Source: Metellina segmentata (Eukaryota; Arthropoda; Arachnida; Araneae; Tetragnathidae). Taken from it: DNA of 64,000 nucleotides. Positions within the stretch are counted from its first letter, which is position 1; every line of letters starts with the position of its first letter. Below the pieces are notes generated by a model. That model was given only the letters and a program-made list of their open reading frames with translations, was not told where the DNA came from and did not search any database. The stretch is from assembly GCA_947359465.1 (NCBI GenBank), contig OX375876.1:68330998-68394997 (forward strand), written 5' to 3'. The position numbers and the translations under genes are program-made. Shown piece after piece: positions 1-12,825 of this stretch.

Positions 1-620
1 AATATAGTTTGTTATAAAAGATTTATATAGTACAACTCCTATTTTCTTTTGCTTTCTTCGTGACGTGTATTGTTTTCTAAAGTTTCCATATGAGAGATCT
101 CAGCAACTGGATTTATGCCAGCTATGAAACAAAGAGACAGAACAAAAGATACGAATCGTTGCTTCCGGAGTAAATTCTACTGTATCGTAATCCGCGATTT
201 GAAAACATGCCAGAGAAAAGGGCATCAAAATTATTAGATTTCGAACTCTTTCTTTTATTGTAAACATAGAGTACATCAAACACGCAAACTACATTTGAAA
301 ATGGATCGAAATAACACAAATAAATTCTAAACGTGACGTAAAATGAATTGTGAGTGTTTCATATCCATTATAAATTCCTTACTAGTGACAGTTACATTTA
401 GTTACCTTTGCTTTCAATGAGAATTATTTTATTTACTTTACTACGCTTTTTATGATGGTGCTCTTCACTGATGACAAAGATTTTGAGCGACAAAAAGGTG
501 TTTAGAATAAATTAGAGCATAAGTTTACCTGATATGTTGATCTCGAGTTACCTTGACTACTTAATTATGAAGGCTTTCAACTAATCGTTAGTAAATTTCA
601 GCTGGAATGAAACGTCATTC
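1..620. other. AT-rich stretch, no gene seen
   Basis: Only short stop-interrupted frames and no recognisable domain, repeat end or RNA gene. Confidence 0.5.
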
Positions 621-1600
621 TTACAAAAGAGCAGTGGTCAATTCTAACACCGATGTAGGCTGGTGTGACCTGGCTCTCTGATGCCGTTCCAATTCATCCC
701 ACATATGTTCAATAGGCTTCAGATCGGAGCTTTGTGGAGCCCAGTCCATTTCTAAAACATCTGCAAAGATCAGAAGAAAAAAAACATGTCTATACGGCAT
801 GTGATGTGTGGACGGGAGTCCGATCATGTTGATAGAAGAATGAGAAGCTGTTGTCAATGTGGAAAGTGCTTAACCTTTCCAAAGTGGCAAGATAAGCCTA
901 TGCCTTCAAGCGTTCCTTTACAGGAGTCAGAGTGCTCGGTGCAAACCACGAAAAACAGCCCCATATCATGCCTCCTCCACCAATCTTGACATAAGGAACA
1001 ATACATTCGTGTTTGTGACGCTGATCCAACAAGCGTTATCTACATTCAAGCCCTACCATCAGACTACCAGAGAATGTAGCGAATTCATTGCTCCAAAGAA
1101 CACGTCTCCATTGTTCAAGATTCCAGTTACGATGAGCCTTACGCCTTTCCAAGCGACGCTTGGCATGTGCTGCGGTAAAGTGCTGCTGTTTGGTCGTAAG
1201 AACCCAGTTTCCAGTTCCCGACGAATCGTCTGCTTAAAGTACATGCATAGGAGTGTTGGAATACATCGCGAATAATGTTTGCCAATTCCACACTGTTCTC
1301 TTTGACAACCAACCCTATTCAGCCCTCTACGGATTCAATCTGTGATACGACGTGGTCTACCAAACTTTTATTGGGCTCATGTAGCTCCTACATATGTACA
1401 CTCAACGATTACATCACGTGCACTGGCATTCGATACGTGTAACATGTCTGAAATATCCCAAACTGATATCCACAACGGTAACAACCAATCACTTCATCTC
1501 TTTAACCATGACCCTTGAGCCGTCAGTTGCTATGCCAATAATATCAATATCTCGAAGTCCATACCAAAGATCGTCAAGCGGTCTTTTACCAAACTGATAC
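621..1600 (-). mobile_element. Tc1-like DNA transposon relic
   Basis: Translated on the minus strand in several broken frames, this is a Tc1-family DDE transposase. Near 1300-1350 an Arg-rich GRPRR-type linker follows a decayed N-terminal DNA-binding part. Near 1100-1140 is an NLEQWRRVLWSNE block around the catalytic Asp region. At about 950-1010 is the CIVPYVKIGGGG and MIWGCFSWF block typical of the family. At 660-760 is DLKPIEHMWDELERH, which carries the last catalytic acidic residue. Stops and frameshifts are frequent, so the copy is dead. No terminal inverted repeats were found, so the outer limits are approximate. Confidence 0.8.
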
Positions 1601-1973
1601 CGTGCTTCGCAGTACACGAGCCACGAATTCTATTTAACCCAAGATTAAAGTGTCCATCTATGTGATGAACATTCAGTTTTAAAAGTCATGAAGTACGCCC
1701 GTTGTACTTTTTACGCTTTACAAATTATGTCTCTAATCATTCATGTCCCATTTTATATCAGTTTGCGCGTGTATTGTTACGTAAGTGGTGGAATTTGATC
1801 TTTCGCTGGGATTTCCAGATACTTTTATCATTATAGTGTAGCGACAAATGTTATGAACAATATGCTAGTAGCTTTTCCACCGACTTGAAAATAAAAATAA
1901 CACTTTGTAGTCACTAAACATGATACATTGGCATTATATGCCTATTCACGACTCTCTAGCACGATTATCCACT
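1601..1973. other. no feature seen
   Basis: Possibly the 5' flank of the Tc1-like relic; no ORF or repeat end recognised. Confidence 0.4.
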
Positions 1974-2190
1974 TAATGCGCGACGTACCTGCAGTCAACA
2001 AGCGTCTGGCGATGGTTCGTAATGCCACAAGAGGCTGTATAGTGAACGATATGCATTGTTAGAGGGTCGATTTGGAAGCTGTTGGAACAGCTTCGGCTTG
2101 TCTCACAATCAACTTATCCTCTCTCATATTCACCCTACTTTGCCAATCAGAGCTTTCGTGACGTGTATGTGTAACTGCATTCACCCACTG
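1974..2190 (-). repeat. dispersed repeat X, copy 1 (inverted)
   Basis: Matches 6400-6625 in reverse complement over about 200 bp, for example the shared CAAGCGTCTGGCGATGGTTC block, and more weakly 15560-15745. No coding capacity is seen. It could be part of a LINE or SINE 3' region or a non-autonomous DNA element; no ends were defined. Confidence 0.7.
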
Positions 2191-2268
2191 CTCCATGCAT
2201 CTTGTCACTTACGTCCCTTGTCAGTCCCACATGACGGTCAACTTTTTGAAAAGATCGACCTACCTCTT

Positions 2269-3027
2269 AAGCTTTGGTTTCCTAAGAAAGCGTGGCCGTG
2301 ATGTATCGGTGGGTGACGTCACTAAAACGTTGTTTATACTAACACAAGGTCTTGTTTTCCTAGAGAGCGTTGTTTGTGAGCGTAACGAAAATTATCGGAG
2401 CCGCCATTTCCATGACTGTCGTCATAGCGGTCTCAAACAGTTGTATAACGTTTTTTCTCTTGTAGCGGCCTGATTTCATTTCCTGCTCCAAACGATTCGA
2501 GCAAAGAGGAGAAAAATAAATAAACATTTTTGACTGCCATTGATTAATTCCTTTTTGTAAAATAGGGACCGTTAAACACAGAATAAAAATTTGAACGGAT
2601 TTGAAATCTGCGGAAAATTTGACACCATATCGTTACCTTAAATGTGATTTTCTTTAAATAAATAATTAAATATTTAATAAATAATTAAATAAATAAATGG
2701 TATATAATTGGATAATAAAGCTGTTTTTGATATCGATCTGGCGTAGAAATTTACGCTGATTTGAAATCTGTTGAAATTTTCACTCTACCTTCAACAATCC
2801 CGAAGTTAGAAACTTGGGACTCTAGAAGAAAAAAGTCACTTTGTTTTGTTTCTCGCATAAAATAAACCACGACAGCCGTCTGTGTTGCCCATTCTCTACC
2901 GTATTCTGTCCGTCTAAGTTGACAACTCAGGATTCTTGTTTAGACGGCCGTCTAGTTATGCCCGCGGCATCATGACGTATCACGGCTGTTAGATAACGGC
3001 TCCACTTTCTTAGGAAACCGAAGCTTT
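2269..3027. mobile_element. non-autonomous TIR element (MITE-A), complete copy
   Basis: The ends are inverted repeats: 2269-2297 reads AAGCTTTGGTTTCCTAAGAA and 2999-3027 is its near-perfect reverse complement, with GGTTTCCTAAGAAAG shared exactly. The 0.76-kb interior has no ORF. Its left half recurs at 38648-39010. No clear target-site duplication is seen, so the superfamily is not assigned. Confidence 0.7.
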
Positions 3028-5440
3028 ACTGACTCATATCTAACGCAACTATAATACTTTCAAAAAACTTTAGTATAGACACTGTTAGTCGCAACTGATG
3101 ACAATTCGAGGGCAACACCAAACTTGAATATTCACAGTGAGCCACTGAAGCTCATTCAATGAACCTCTGGATTTTAACTGTATATGTGACAGGGAACGCC
3201 CTTGACATTCATTGGTGCCAAAATTCAACCATTTGTACGTCTGGTATAGAGATGTACAACATTCCTGGAAATACACACATTTAACTACAGTGATTATAGT
3301 GTTGACAGTGATCAGGAATATTGGACAATCATGTCAAGTTTTATGTTTGAAGTAGTTAGAAGGATTAAAGTGTAGGTTATAGAGCAGATATATTCCTAAC
3401 GTGAACCCATCATATGGTTTAACATTATACATTTGGTCTCTTGAGTAATAGAAATTCATTTGCAAGAACTGTTATCTAGACACGGTTATTATTCTTATCA
3501 TGGTCATAATTAACAACTGAAAACTTTAATTAAAAGTGGGTTATCCCCCAAAAGTGAGATCCCAATAAAGTGAACATTTTTCCAGAAATTAAAGAGGTAC
3601 AATTTGGCTGTATTCATAACATAACAAAATTTTAATGTTATTTATCTCACACTTTAACTCTGTTATTTCGGAGTAGTGCAATATTGTTTTATCTTATAAC
3701 ACACATAGTGACTAACCACATCTATTAGTTGATCCTTAGGAAAAAGGTTCCATTGGTAAAGAAGTAAATACTAGTTTTAAATGGTGCTGAGAATACTGCA
3801 GGTAATGATTCTTTGGTCAACAAATACGATACAATCGAAATATCACTCTGGTAATGCAGTCTGAATAACTAAAAACCTCAGAGCTTAAAAATATTAAAAA
3901 TATGACTTTGCTAGAAAGTAACAACAGTCTTTAGTGTTTATTCTATTTTTCATGAATTGAAAATGTTAATATCTTACTTATGAAACAAGATCCACACACA
4001 CTCAGTTCTATATGTACCAAAAATAAATTTGTATAATCCATCATAAAACATGCATAAAATTATTTATTTTTTCTTTTCATTCTATTTAAAAACAAAATTT
4101 TAACCATTCCGTCATAGAAAATCATCCTGTCTGACCATTCCGTCATAAAAAATAATCAATAAATTAACCAAATCAAGTTTGTCTTTTTAACTGAAAAAAA
4201 TCAATTCAGGTTGTATTCTTAAGACCCTACTTACTTTCTTTATGTCATAAGTTAAATTCTACAGTGAATAAAGGTGCATTTCTTTTCTTGAAAAACGGTA
4301 ACAACTAATTCCTTACTTTTCGAAGAAAAAAACAATAGTTAAAAGAAATCCATTTTAGAGTTAAATTTATAAATTCGATTTCAATGTTTCGTGATTACTT
4401 AATTATACCCTCCTTTGTATAATAGTCTTAAAATCATTTCTATATACACACTGTTAATTATTCATAGAGGAAGTATTCTATAGAAAAAAGTTTAAACTAA
4501 CATTAGATCAAATGCTTACTCTTTTAGAAAAAGTAATACCCTCGATATTTTCCGACGTGAATACTTTTAAATTACCTGAAATGAAATGAACTCTTTCTCT
4601 GTTAAACTTTAGTTTTATAAATAATATTTAGTAAATTCGAAGGAAATCTTTATTTAGATGATTTGTATTTATTCACCTCTAACAAATTTTCTCACGTTAT
4701 TATTAAATTCGTCAAACACATAGGCATAGTAATATCGACCTCTACAACCACTTATTTTTGAAATAGATTTGTTTCAATTTTTCCTCAGTTCCAACATTTT
4801 TCATGTGTTGAGTATCTTACAAAAACAAATCGGATTTAACCTGTTTCAGATATAAAATCCTTGAATATTTTATTTTTCGCAATGCATGTACCGTAATATA
4901 TAGATGCGTATATTTTGAAAGAGTTCTCATGTGTTTATCTGTTATATGCTTTGATGTATTTTTCTTTCTTTACATGCAATGAGATTTCGCAGGCCCCTTT
5001 TCGTTAAATGTCGATACTTTTACGTTCCTTGTTCTCGCCGGAATATTTCATCCCAGGAGGTAATCTTTTGATATTCAAACAGGTCAGGTTTTTATGTGGG
5101 TATACGTGGAATTTATTACCTCACGAAAAGATCTCGAAAAGATTAAACCCAAAAGATAAAGAAAACGTCTCTATCTCTCATTATTATCTATTAATATAAG
5201 TTATAACTATGATTATTAAGAAATACACACTCGGCCAAAGACCTCAAACCACCCAAACACATTCTTCTTTAAGTATGGAGGTTTGCTTGAAATATTATCT
5301 GTACCAGTAGTGCAAACGATTAAATTTTGAACATTAATGAACGTCAATGGTGTTCTTTAACTGTAACATATGAAGTTCGCCTCCTGATGTTCATTAGAAA
5401 AGTATCAACAGATCACAAAGAATATTTTAGTTCAATTGTC
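3028..5440. other. AT-rich intergenic DNA, nothing recognised
   Basis: About 2.4 kb of AT-rich sequence with short frames only. No repeat end, RNA gene or coding pattern is seen. Confidence 0.5.
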
Positions 5441-5443
5441 ATC

Positions 5444-6300
5444 AGCTTTGACTAACAATGCCTCAATTAATCTTCCTGGTTGTTTATCTTTGTGTCGAAA
5501 ACTACTTTCTAGTGGCCAACCTTTGATGCACTTGTTCAAAACTATCACAAAATCAGGGGAAAGACAGTTTGTTTTCTCTATTTTTATCTTCTTTCCTCTT
5601 GGAGTAATAGGGTCTTTTCGTCTTGACGAGATCTATTCTTCTTGGCAAAATTGATCAGATCTTGGATTAGAGATATCGAAACACTTGCGAGGTTAAACGA
5701 CTTTGAAATAATTTGCTTTGAAAGATTAGAATTGAACAGCTTTGACTAACAATGTCTCAATTAATTTTCCTGGTTGTTTATCTTTGTGTCGAAAACTACT
5801 TTCTAGTGGCCAACCTTTGATGCACCTGTTCAAAACTATCACAAAATCAGGGAAAAGACAGTTTGTTTTCTCTATTTTTATCTTCTTTCCTCTTGGAGTA
5901 ATATGGTCTTTTCGTCTTGACGAGATCTATTCTTCTTGGCAAAATTGATCAGATCTTGGATTAGAGATATCGAAACACTTGCTAGGTTAAACGACTTTGA
6001 AATAATTTGCTTTTAAAGATTAGAATTGAACAGCTTTGACTAACAATGTCTCAATTAATTTTCCTGGTTGTTTATCTTTGTGTCGAAAACTACCTTCTAG
6101 TGACCAACATTTGATGCACCTGTTCAAAACTATCACTAAATCAGGGAAAAGACAGTCTGTTTTCTCTATTTGGATCTACTTTCCTCTTGGAGTAATAGTG
6201 TCTTTTTGTCTAGACGAGATATATTTTTCTTGGCAAAATTGATCAGATCTTGGATTAGAGATATCGAAACACTTGCAAGGTTAAACGACTTTGAAAGAAT
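5444..6300 (+). repeat. 294-bp unit tandemly triplicated
   Basis: Three head-to-tail copies begin at about 5444, 5738 and 6032; CAGCTTTGACTAACAATG recurs at exactly 294-bp steps. Each copy carries a similar frame of 68 codons or more, with an SINxPGCLSLCRKL start and a hydrophobic FSIFIFFPLGVI stretch. Copies 1 and 2 are closest; copy 3 has more substitutions. The frame is kept in all three copies, but no family is recognised and it may simply reflect recent duplication. Confidence 0.9.
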
Positions 6301-6399
6301 TGTTTGTTTAAATAGCATTATAAACTGCATGAATTAGGTAGGTCTTGCCTACAAATCGACAGTTCTCTGGGGATCACAAGGAAGCAATGTGACAAAGTA

Positions 6400-6770
6400 C
6401 TGCATGTATTAATGCCGTTACACGTACACTTCACGAAAGCGCTGATCGGCAGAGTAGGGCGAATGTGAGAGAGGATAGGTCAATAGTGAGACAAGCCGAG
6501 ACTGTTCTAACAGCCTCCACAGATTGACTCTCCAAAGATGCATGTTATACAGTCTCCTGTAGCATTACGAACCATCGCCAGACGCTTGTTGACTTCAGGC
6601 ACATCGCACGTTAAAACGTCTGCCTTTGCCTACCAAATATTGTGGGGCTGACTCTAGAGTGGTGCCCCGCACAAGATTCATGGATAAGCATAGAATGGCA
6701 ATGTATTATATTTAGAGACTGCAACCTGTTTTTACTTACATGTCCCGCGTCACAGCGGTTATTTACAAGC
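6400..6770 (+). repeat. dispersed repeat X, copy 2
   Basis: Forward-orientation partner of 1974-2190. Its right part, including CATATTTAGAGACT-like sequence near 6710, also aligns with 15560-15800, so the unit is at least 350 bp long. Confidence 0.65.
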
Positions 6771-6869
6771 ATGGCAACTCCCTATCATACACGGATCGGA
6801 ACTCACAGGAGATGTCTCAACTCACTCAGTGGGGTTGAGACATTTTCTTGCCCAGCGATCTGACTCTTA

Positions 6870-7322
6870 GGACTGGTGCACACATCCGATTTTTCAACGA
6901 GCGGCGCCGCTGCGGCACCGAAGCCCAACTATGCACACATAACCGTGAAATGACGCAAGTACTCATTTCTCGCCAATTGCGATAAATATTCTATCGAAGT
7001 AAACGTGTTTTTTTCGCTTACTTGGTGTAAAAAAAGTATATTATGAAGCAAAATAGACGTTATTGGATACAACCATTTATTAATTATTATTTATATTCCA
7101 TTTATTTATGAAATCAAGGTTCATCACACCGGAGAAGCGTGTGCGGCGAGTTGCGGCGCCGTGGGGAACTGTGGTACAAATTGTACGCAAGTTAGACGTG
7201 CGTCATCAGAGCGGCGTTGGAGGCATGTCTGCACTACTCCATTGGACCTAGTGTATCTCAGACCGCACTTGCGTTGCCGCAGCGGCACCGCTCGTTGAAA
7301 AACCGGATGTGTGCACCGGGCC
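6870..7322. mobile_element. PIF/Harbinger-like MITE
   Basis: Inverted repeats of about 48 bp bound a 453-bp non-coding element. The left end at 6870 contains GGTGCACACATCCG followed by the TTTTTCAACGAGCGG block, and the right end at 7322 is its reverse complement. TTA lies immediately outside both ends (6867-6869 and 7323-7325). A 3-bp TTA duplication with GG-starting termini fits PIF/Harbinger elements. The interior has no transposase. Confidence 0.75.
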
Positions 7323-7325
7323 TTA

Positions 7326-8520
7326 TTAAACATGTGTAGGATATTCTAGTCCGTAAATTCCATTACTCCAGAATATTAAAGATCTGGGATATTAATATGG
7401 TTTAAGCTCAAGGAAAATCGTTTTGTGAAACCATGAGGGACCATGCACTATTTGTATTTGTAGACGAACCTCACTCATCATACGACCCAAGACAAAACAA
7501 TCATGAATCCTATATTTACGACACATGTCTTGAGGACGTGTAGAACATATAAAAGCATGTATAGCTATCTTTTGCCATTGCATACTCTAATGAAGTGGGG
7601 AAAATATCGTATAAGGTTCATTATATTATTGTGTCCGCCAAGAGAAGACTTCAAATTAGACAGTGGTTCTGATCATAATGACACCTAAGGCGGATTTGAG
7701 GATTTCAATGATTATCGGATGATCAATAATTCAAAGGCAGAATGTATCTGCATGATGCATTGATGCGTTGAATTCTACTTCCTAGAGAATGTTGATTTGA
7801 AAGAAACGCATATAAAAAACTAAAATGTAGAGAGGCGTAGCGTTATTTTCTTGCAATTTTTCACAAGCGGATTTAATTTTAATTTTTATCATTTTATTTC
7901 TTTTCCTTACTCTAGTGTTTACTTCTGCAACTCGCTTTTTCTTAACGATTATATTTTCTTCGAAGAAGGGGAGGATACATTTTTTAATACATTTTAATTA
8001 CGTACATTCTCATAGCACTTCAACCCTTTTTTATGTGCATTTATTTTTATCCTCATATTTTATTGTCTTGGTGTTTCAAAATCGTGCTTCCATGTATTCT
8101 TAATCGTTGTGTGAAGTTAGGATTTGTTCATCCCTAAAGTTCTTTCCTTTCCCCTTGAGCAATTTCACGAAAATGATTCCCTCCTATTCATAGGAATAGG
8201 CTTCTTTTGTCCATAGACCTATACATAATATACACCTAATTCTATTTTTGCACACATTTTTTTACACGAATTTAAAATACATATTTCATTCTCTTTTTAC
8301 GATAGTCATTTTGATTTAAGTCAAGCGAATTTTTAAGAACTGTTTTGCGTAAATTCTAAGAAAAAAATTATTTGTGGCATAATAGTATAATTTCTACATT
8401 ACACTCACGTATAGATTGAATAACAGCTAGTGTATGTGTTTTGAAATGCATGCTTTTGTTTACCAATGTGTCCGTTTAAGTATCTATGCATGTATCACCA
8501 ACGTTTTTATTGAATTTGGT
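7326..8520. other. no gene recognised
   Basis: Short frames on both strands without a recognisable domain; AT content rises after 7800. Confidence 0.45.
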
Positions 8521-8559
8521 CCCTAGTATGACCGAATTTCCCTACTTCATTACAACGGC

Positions 8560-9090
8560 ACACAATTGGTGGAGAAGGATTCGAAGATCTATCATTTGAA
8601 GATATTGGTGAATTGTTAGTTGGTAAGGCCCTTAAGCTAAGATGAAATATTAGAGATTGTCCTTGAGACTCCTAATCCCACAGAGCGTAGTGATAATGAA
8701 GAAAGTAATTATCTTCTTAATGCAGATTTAATAAACGAATGGTCTAGAACTGGCCAGCAAATTGGGTAATCATTTTGTCAAACATGACCCTAACGAGGAA
8801 AGCTCTGTAAAATTTCAACGTGAACTGAAGTTGACAACCTCTTACAGAGAATTATATAACGACCTAGCAGAAACACGAACTCAACGATTTATAACTAAAT
8901 AATTCGATCGTTAAACTGGTGAAACATCAGCACCAGAGAAGACTCGTACTGATTTTGCTCAAGAGATCACAGAAAAGAATTCATTAATAGAGGAAGAAGA
9001 CGATGTCCACACACAACATTTCTAGCGATAGCCAGTGATATTCCAGTCGTACGTAAACGTATGCGCAGTTTGTAGTCAAAAAGTGAAAAT
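8560..9090 (+). pseudogene. Tigger/pogo-like transposase C-terminal relic
   Basis: Several + frames give the end of a pogo/Tigger-type transposase: an EDIGELL acidic stretch near 8600, then NHFVKHDPNEESSVKFQREL and SYRELYNDLAETRTQRFITK near 8770-8900. This pattern of a hydrophobic-HDP block, then a helix, then a Lys-rich tail is familiar from the C-termini of Tigger elements. Stops and frame changes are present and the catalytic part is missing. The assignment rests on pattern memory only. Confidence 0.45.
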
Positions 9091-9428
9091 TAATAAACTC
9101 TTGTTACGTGTAAAACAGATTTTTTTTTGTTCATGAAGAATTATTTTCATTTCAAATGCAAATTTACTTTAATACATTTTTACTGCACATTATTACATGT
9201 GATCTATGCATATTATTGCATTGATGTAAAATAATAATCTTAAAACAAATATTTTCATATAGTTTTTTTTAATTTTTTGTACTGATTTTTTAGATCCGGA
9301 ACCAAATTTATTTTCTTCCATTCAATACAATATCTTTTTGTACATGATTTTTTTCTTGTACACGTACTCTTCAGTAACGTATCTATTGTGTAAAAACAGA
9401 ATTAAGTGTATATATGTATGTATATGTA

Positions 9429-10634
9429 TACTGAAGAGCAATTGAATTAGAGATAGCTTGCATTATGAAAATTTCGAACTGTGCGAAGTGGCTTTCAAAT
9501 GACAAAAGCAGCTCTTTGATATTATAAGGAGTTCTGCTCATGGTATCAGTAATAGTCAAAAGCAGTATGTGTAAGAGTGCGAATCTAAACGCATTTAATC
9601 GTGGGTAAACAGTCGGGGCCCGACGAATGTGTCACTCCATCTCGAAAGTGGTGCAGGAACTCGGATTTTCACGCACAACTGTGTCAAAGGTGTAACGTGA
9701 GAACGTCGATTCCCACAAAACCATCCCTGTCAGGGTCAACTGAAGCGGAAAACAGAGTGTGGAAAAGTAAGGTTGCCGTCGGCTAGCCCGTAATGTAACA
9801 GCGGATAGACTGATCACAGTGCAACAGATCACCCGTGGATTTAATGCTGGTGCACAACAACGTGTAAGCTGCCACGCCATCCAAAATCTTCTCTTGTCTA
9901 TGGGGTACAGAAGCCATCGTCTCACGACAGTCCCTCTGTTGATTGCACAACACAGGGTGCCACGATTAGTATGGGCACGAGGACATAGCCAATGGACCGT
10001 CGAGATGTTGAAAATATATCCTGGTGTGATGGGAAAAGATTCACTTTGGTACATGTCGATGGCAGAGTACGTTTAGGTTGTAAACCACATGAAACGATAG
10101 ATCCTTCCTTCCAGCAGGACTCTCTTCAGGCTGGTGGATGAGACATTCTCGTCTGGGGACTGTTCACATGGATTGAAATGGGAACCCTGGTATGTGTGAA
10201 ATCGTATATAATAGACGAACATAACCGGGATATCTTTGATGACTATCTGCTCTCGTATGTTTGTTTTTGACAGCACTTCTACAGCGAATGGCTTTCAGCA
10301 CGACAATGTACCGTGCCATCGCTCCCGAATTGTATCTGAATGTTTGGATAAACATTCCAGACCCGCACGTTCTTTCCTGACTATCATGCTCACCTGACCT
10401 CAATCGAATCAAGCACATCTGGGATGCAATTGAGACAGATGTCCGAGCCTCAGACCACCGTCCATCTAATCTTTGTGAATTGTGGGAGATTGATCAGGAG
10501 TCGTAGATATGTATGGCTTCCAATTGCTTAAAGTGTTTTATCGAATCCATGCCGAATCGCCGCCGTCATCATGACGAAAGGTAGTGAAACGTGATACTTG
10601 ACAGGTATCCCTTATTCAATTGCTCTTCAGTGTA
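9429..10634 (+). mobile_element. Tc1-like transposon with terminal inverted repeats, defective
   Basis: CTGAAGAGCAATTGAAT at 9431-9447 recurs inverted at 10614-10630, with TA at both edges, giving a 1.2-kb element. The + strand encodes a decayed Tc1-type transposase. A helix-turn-helix remnant lies at 9600-9700. A second helix block at 9819-9990 contains ITRGFNAGAQQRVSCHAIQN and ends ARGHSQWTVE. GCKPHETIDPSFQQDSLQAG follows near 10076, and the DYHAH..DLNRIKHIWDAIE end lies near 10380-10430. Stops and indels split it, so it cannot move by itself. Confidence 0.85.
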
Positions 10635-10639
10635 TATAT

Positions 10640-11700
10640 ACACTACCCTACAATAATGGGCTGAACATCCAGACGTGATGGTATAAGGGAAATAATACAT
10701 GCTTTAATGGGGGAATGGTCCCCCACGTGCTGCAATTTCACTAGTAACCCTTTTGGGCATACTTTCAACAAGGTTTTGATACACCGCTATGGGTATTTGT
10801 GTCCATTCCTGCTGCAAGCTCATGTTGCCAGCTCAGCTGTAGATTTTGGATGTGGTTCCCTGATCCGTAAGCGTCGCTCTAACGCAGGCCAGGGAAGACG
10901 TTTTACATCCATATTTTGATACCACTGCTTGACAGAGGCTGCAACATTGAGCGTTGTCGTCCTGGAAGTAACATTCGTTCATTCCATAAAATTGCCAGAG
11001 CGTAGGAAGAATCTAATAGTCCAAAATGTTCATGTAGGCGTCGGCGTTCAATTTACCTTTAACAACATGCAAATGTCCCAGGCCATACCAAGAAAAACAC
11101 CTCCAAACACGTACACCACCACCACAGTACTTGACAGTTGGAACTATGCACTCGGGTAACAAACGTTCGCCTGGCATTCCCCAAACCCAAGCACGCGCAT
11201 CCGACTGGAAGAGCCTGTAGAGTGAGTCATCGCTCAATAAAACAGTTTTCCAGTGGTCCACTGTCCAATTTGCGACCTTGCAAACACCAAGCTAGTCTGC
11301 CGGCTTTGTTGGATGGGGTGATATTTGGTTAGTATGCTGTTACACATCCGTGGATATTGAGGGCGTGCAGATCTTTTCGTAAAGTATTGGGGTGCACCGT
11401 AACCCCTGCTGCCTGTTGAAACTCACTGTTGATGATTTGGAGTGGTTTCTAGGGGTTCTTACGAATTTCACGCTTCAAGACACGCCGATCACATTCTGTC
11501 AGTTTAAGGGAACGACCAACGTGTGCAGTTCGTGACCCAACTCCCTTAGTCTTCCTTTTCTTCACGACATCACCAACAGTTGTCCGTGGTTGTGGTAATT
11601 CTACCGCAATTGCGCGAATAGACTTGCCACTTGTAACAACTAACTATAACACCTCTTTCAAAGTCACTAAGTTCCTTTCGTTTGGACATATTGTCACAAT
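10640..11700 (-). mobile_element. second Tc1-like transposon relic, opposite orientation
   Basis: The minus strand starts with ATG at 11689 giving MSKRKELSDFERG, the usual N-terminus of one Tc1 subfamily. After several stops comes 11261-11013: an 82-codon frame reading WKTVLLSDDSLYRLFQSD, then RAWVWGMPGERLLPECI and GGVRVWRCFSWYGLGHL, the central DDE region with the first catalytic Asp. The C-terminal acidic block is broken. The element lies next to the right end of the preceding Tc1-like element; it differs in sequence and is not its duplicate. No inverted repeats were found. Confidence 0.8.
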
Positions 11701-11759
11701 TTCACACAGAACTAACGCCGTTGCCACTTCGAGTATCGTATTTAACCTTAACAGGTCAC

Positions 11760-12825
11760 GTGCGAGCTATTTTATCTTGCTAATATTATATTGAACAGAA
11801 AAAACGAACTCTTATGTGTTGAAGTAGAATTTATTTTAAAATTTTTGTGCAATTTTCATGAAATGGTGGTTTTTTATGATGCTCTTGTCGTTTACAATCA
11901 AATTTTCTATGGCTGCACTGAAGGCTTGTGAAACGTGACCACTTGGGTACCCCGTGTGCCGGTGATATTAGTGTTAGGTGCTCACTAAATCCGTAAAACA
12001 GTCAGTATTTATTCCAGTTTTCTGCAGATGGTTATCTCTTCACTATTATTTGAAATGTTTATTTTGTTTTAGCTAATTGTAAGCAACCTAATAAGATTTT
12101 TCTCATTTGAATTTGAACTACCGTGGAAATTATCTCCTACCCTAGAATTTGTCTAGGTATTTAAAATATTCATTCAATGTCTTGAGCCCTCTACCGGACG
12201 TTATAATTTAGTATTTCAGTTGAATATTACGTCTTTTCATAAAAACGGTATAATCCCAAAAACTTACAAACTGTTTAAAAATCGATATACAAATAATTCA
12301 TTTAAGGAAATTTAAAATAATTTTGGTACAGAGAGATATTTATTTGTAAACGACACATGTAGAAAATTCACACATTTCTGAAATTTTAGTTTTTAAAGTA
12401 TTGTAAATAATTAATTATATATTTACAAAGGTTGAAAGTATGTATGAAAAAAACCTACTGAATTATGTACAGCTAATAAATGAACTGGAAAGAAGATAAT
12501 TCATAAAGATGCTAGTTTTTATAGCTTTAGTAACCACAATTTTGACACAATTCGTCATGATTTTATCTTAGCTCGGATGAAGCCATCACATACTTATTGT
12601 TTATAAACAGATGTATACTACTTTTACCAATTTTACTCATATTTTGTCTACCTGTCTGACAAGAGAACCTAAGAAACTGAAAAGTTTGTGTAGCTGAGGT
12701 TTATACAATAGTTTGTTAAGGAGGTGAACTGATAAATCAGTTTTGCCAATTGATCAGTTAGATAAAATAAATCACATTGAAATTAATTTTTGGAGTATTA
12801 AAAGTTATTAGTTTTTGCTTTGATT
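11760..12825. other. AT-rich stretch, nothing recognised
   Basis: No conserved frame, no repeat partner elsewhere in the window. Confidence 0.45.

Noticed and set aside
5008..5199. 63-codon + frame starting MSILLRSLF
   Set aside because: Isolated short frame without homology or context.
9601..10418. Several frames of 61-140 codons on both strands
   Set aside because: Shadows of the Tc1-like transposase in other frames.
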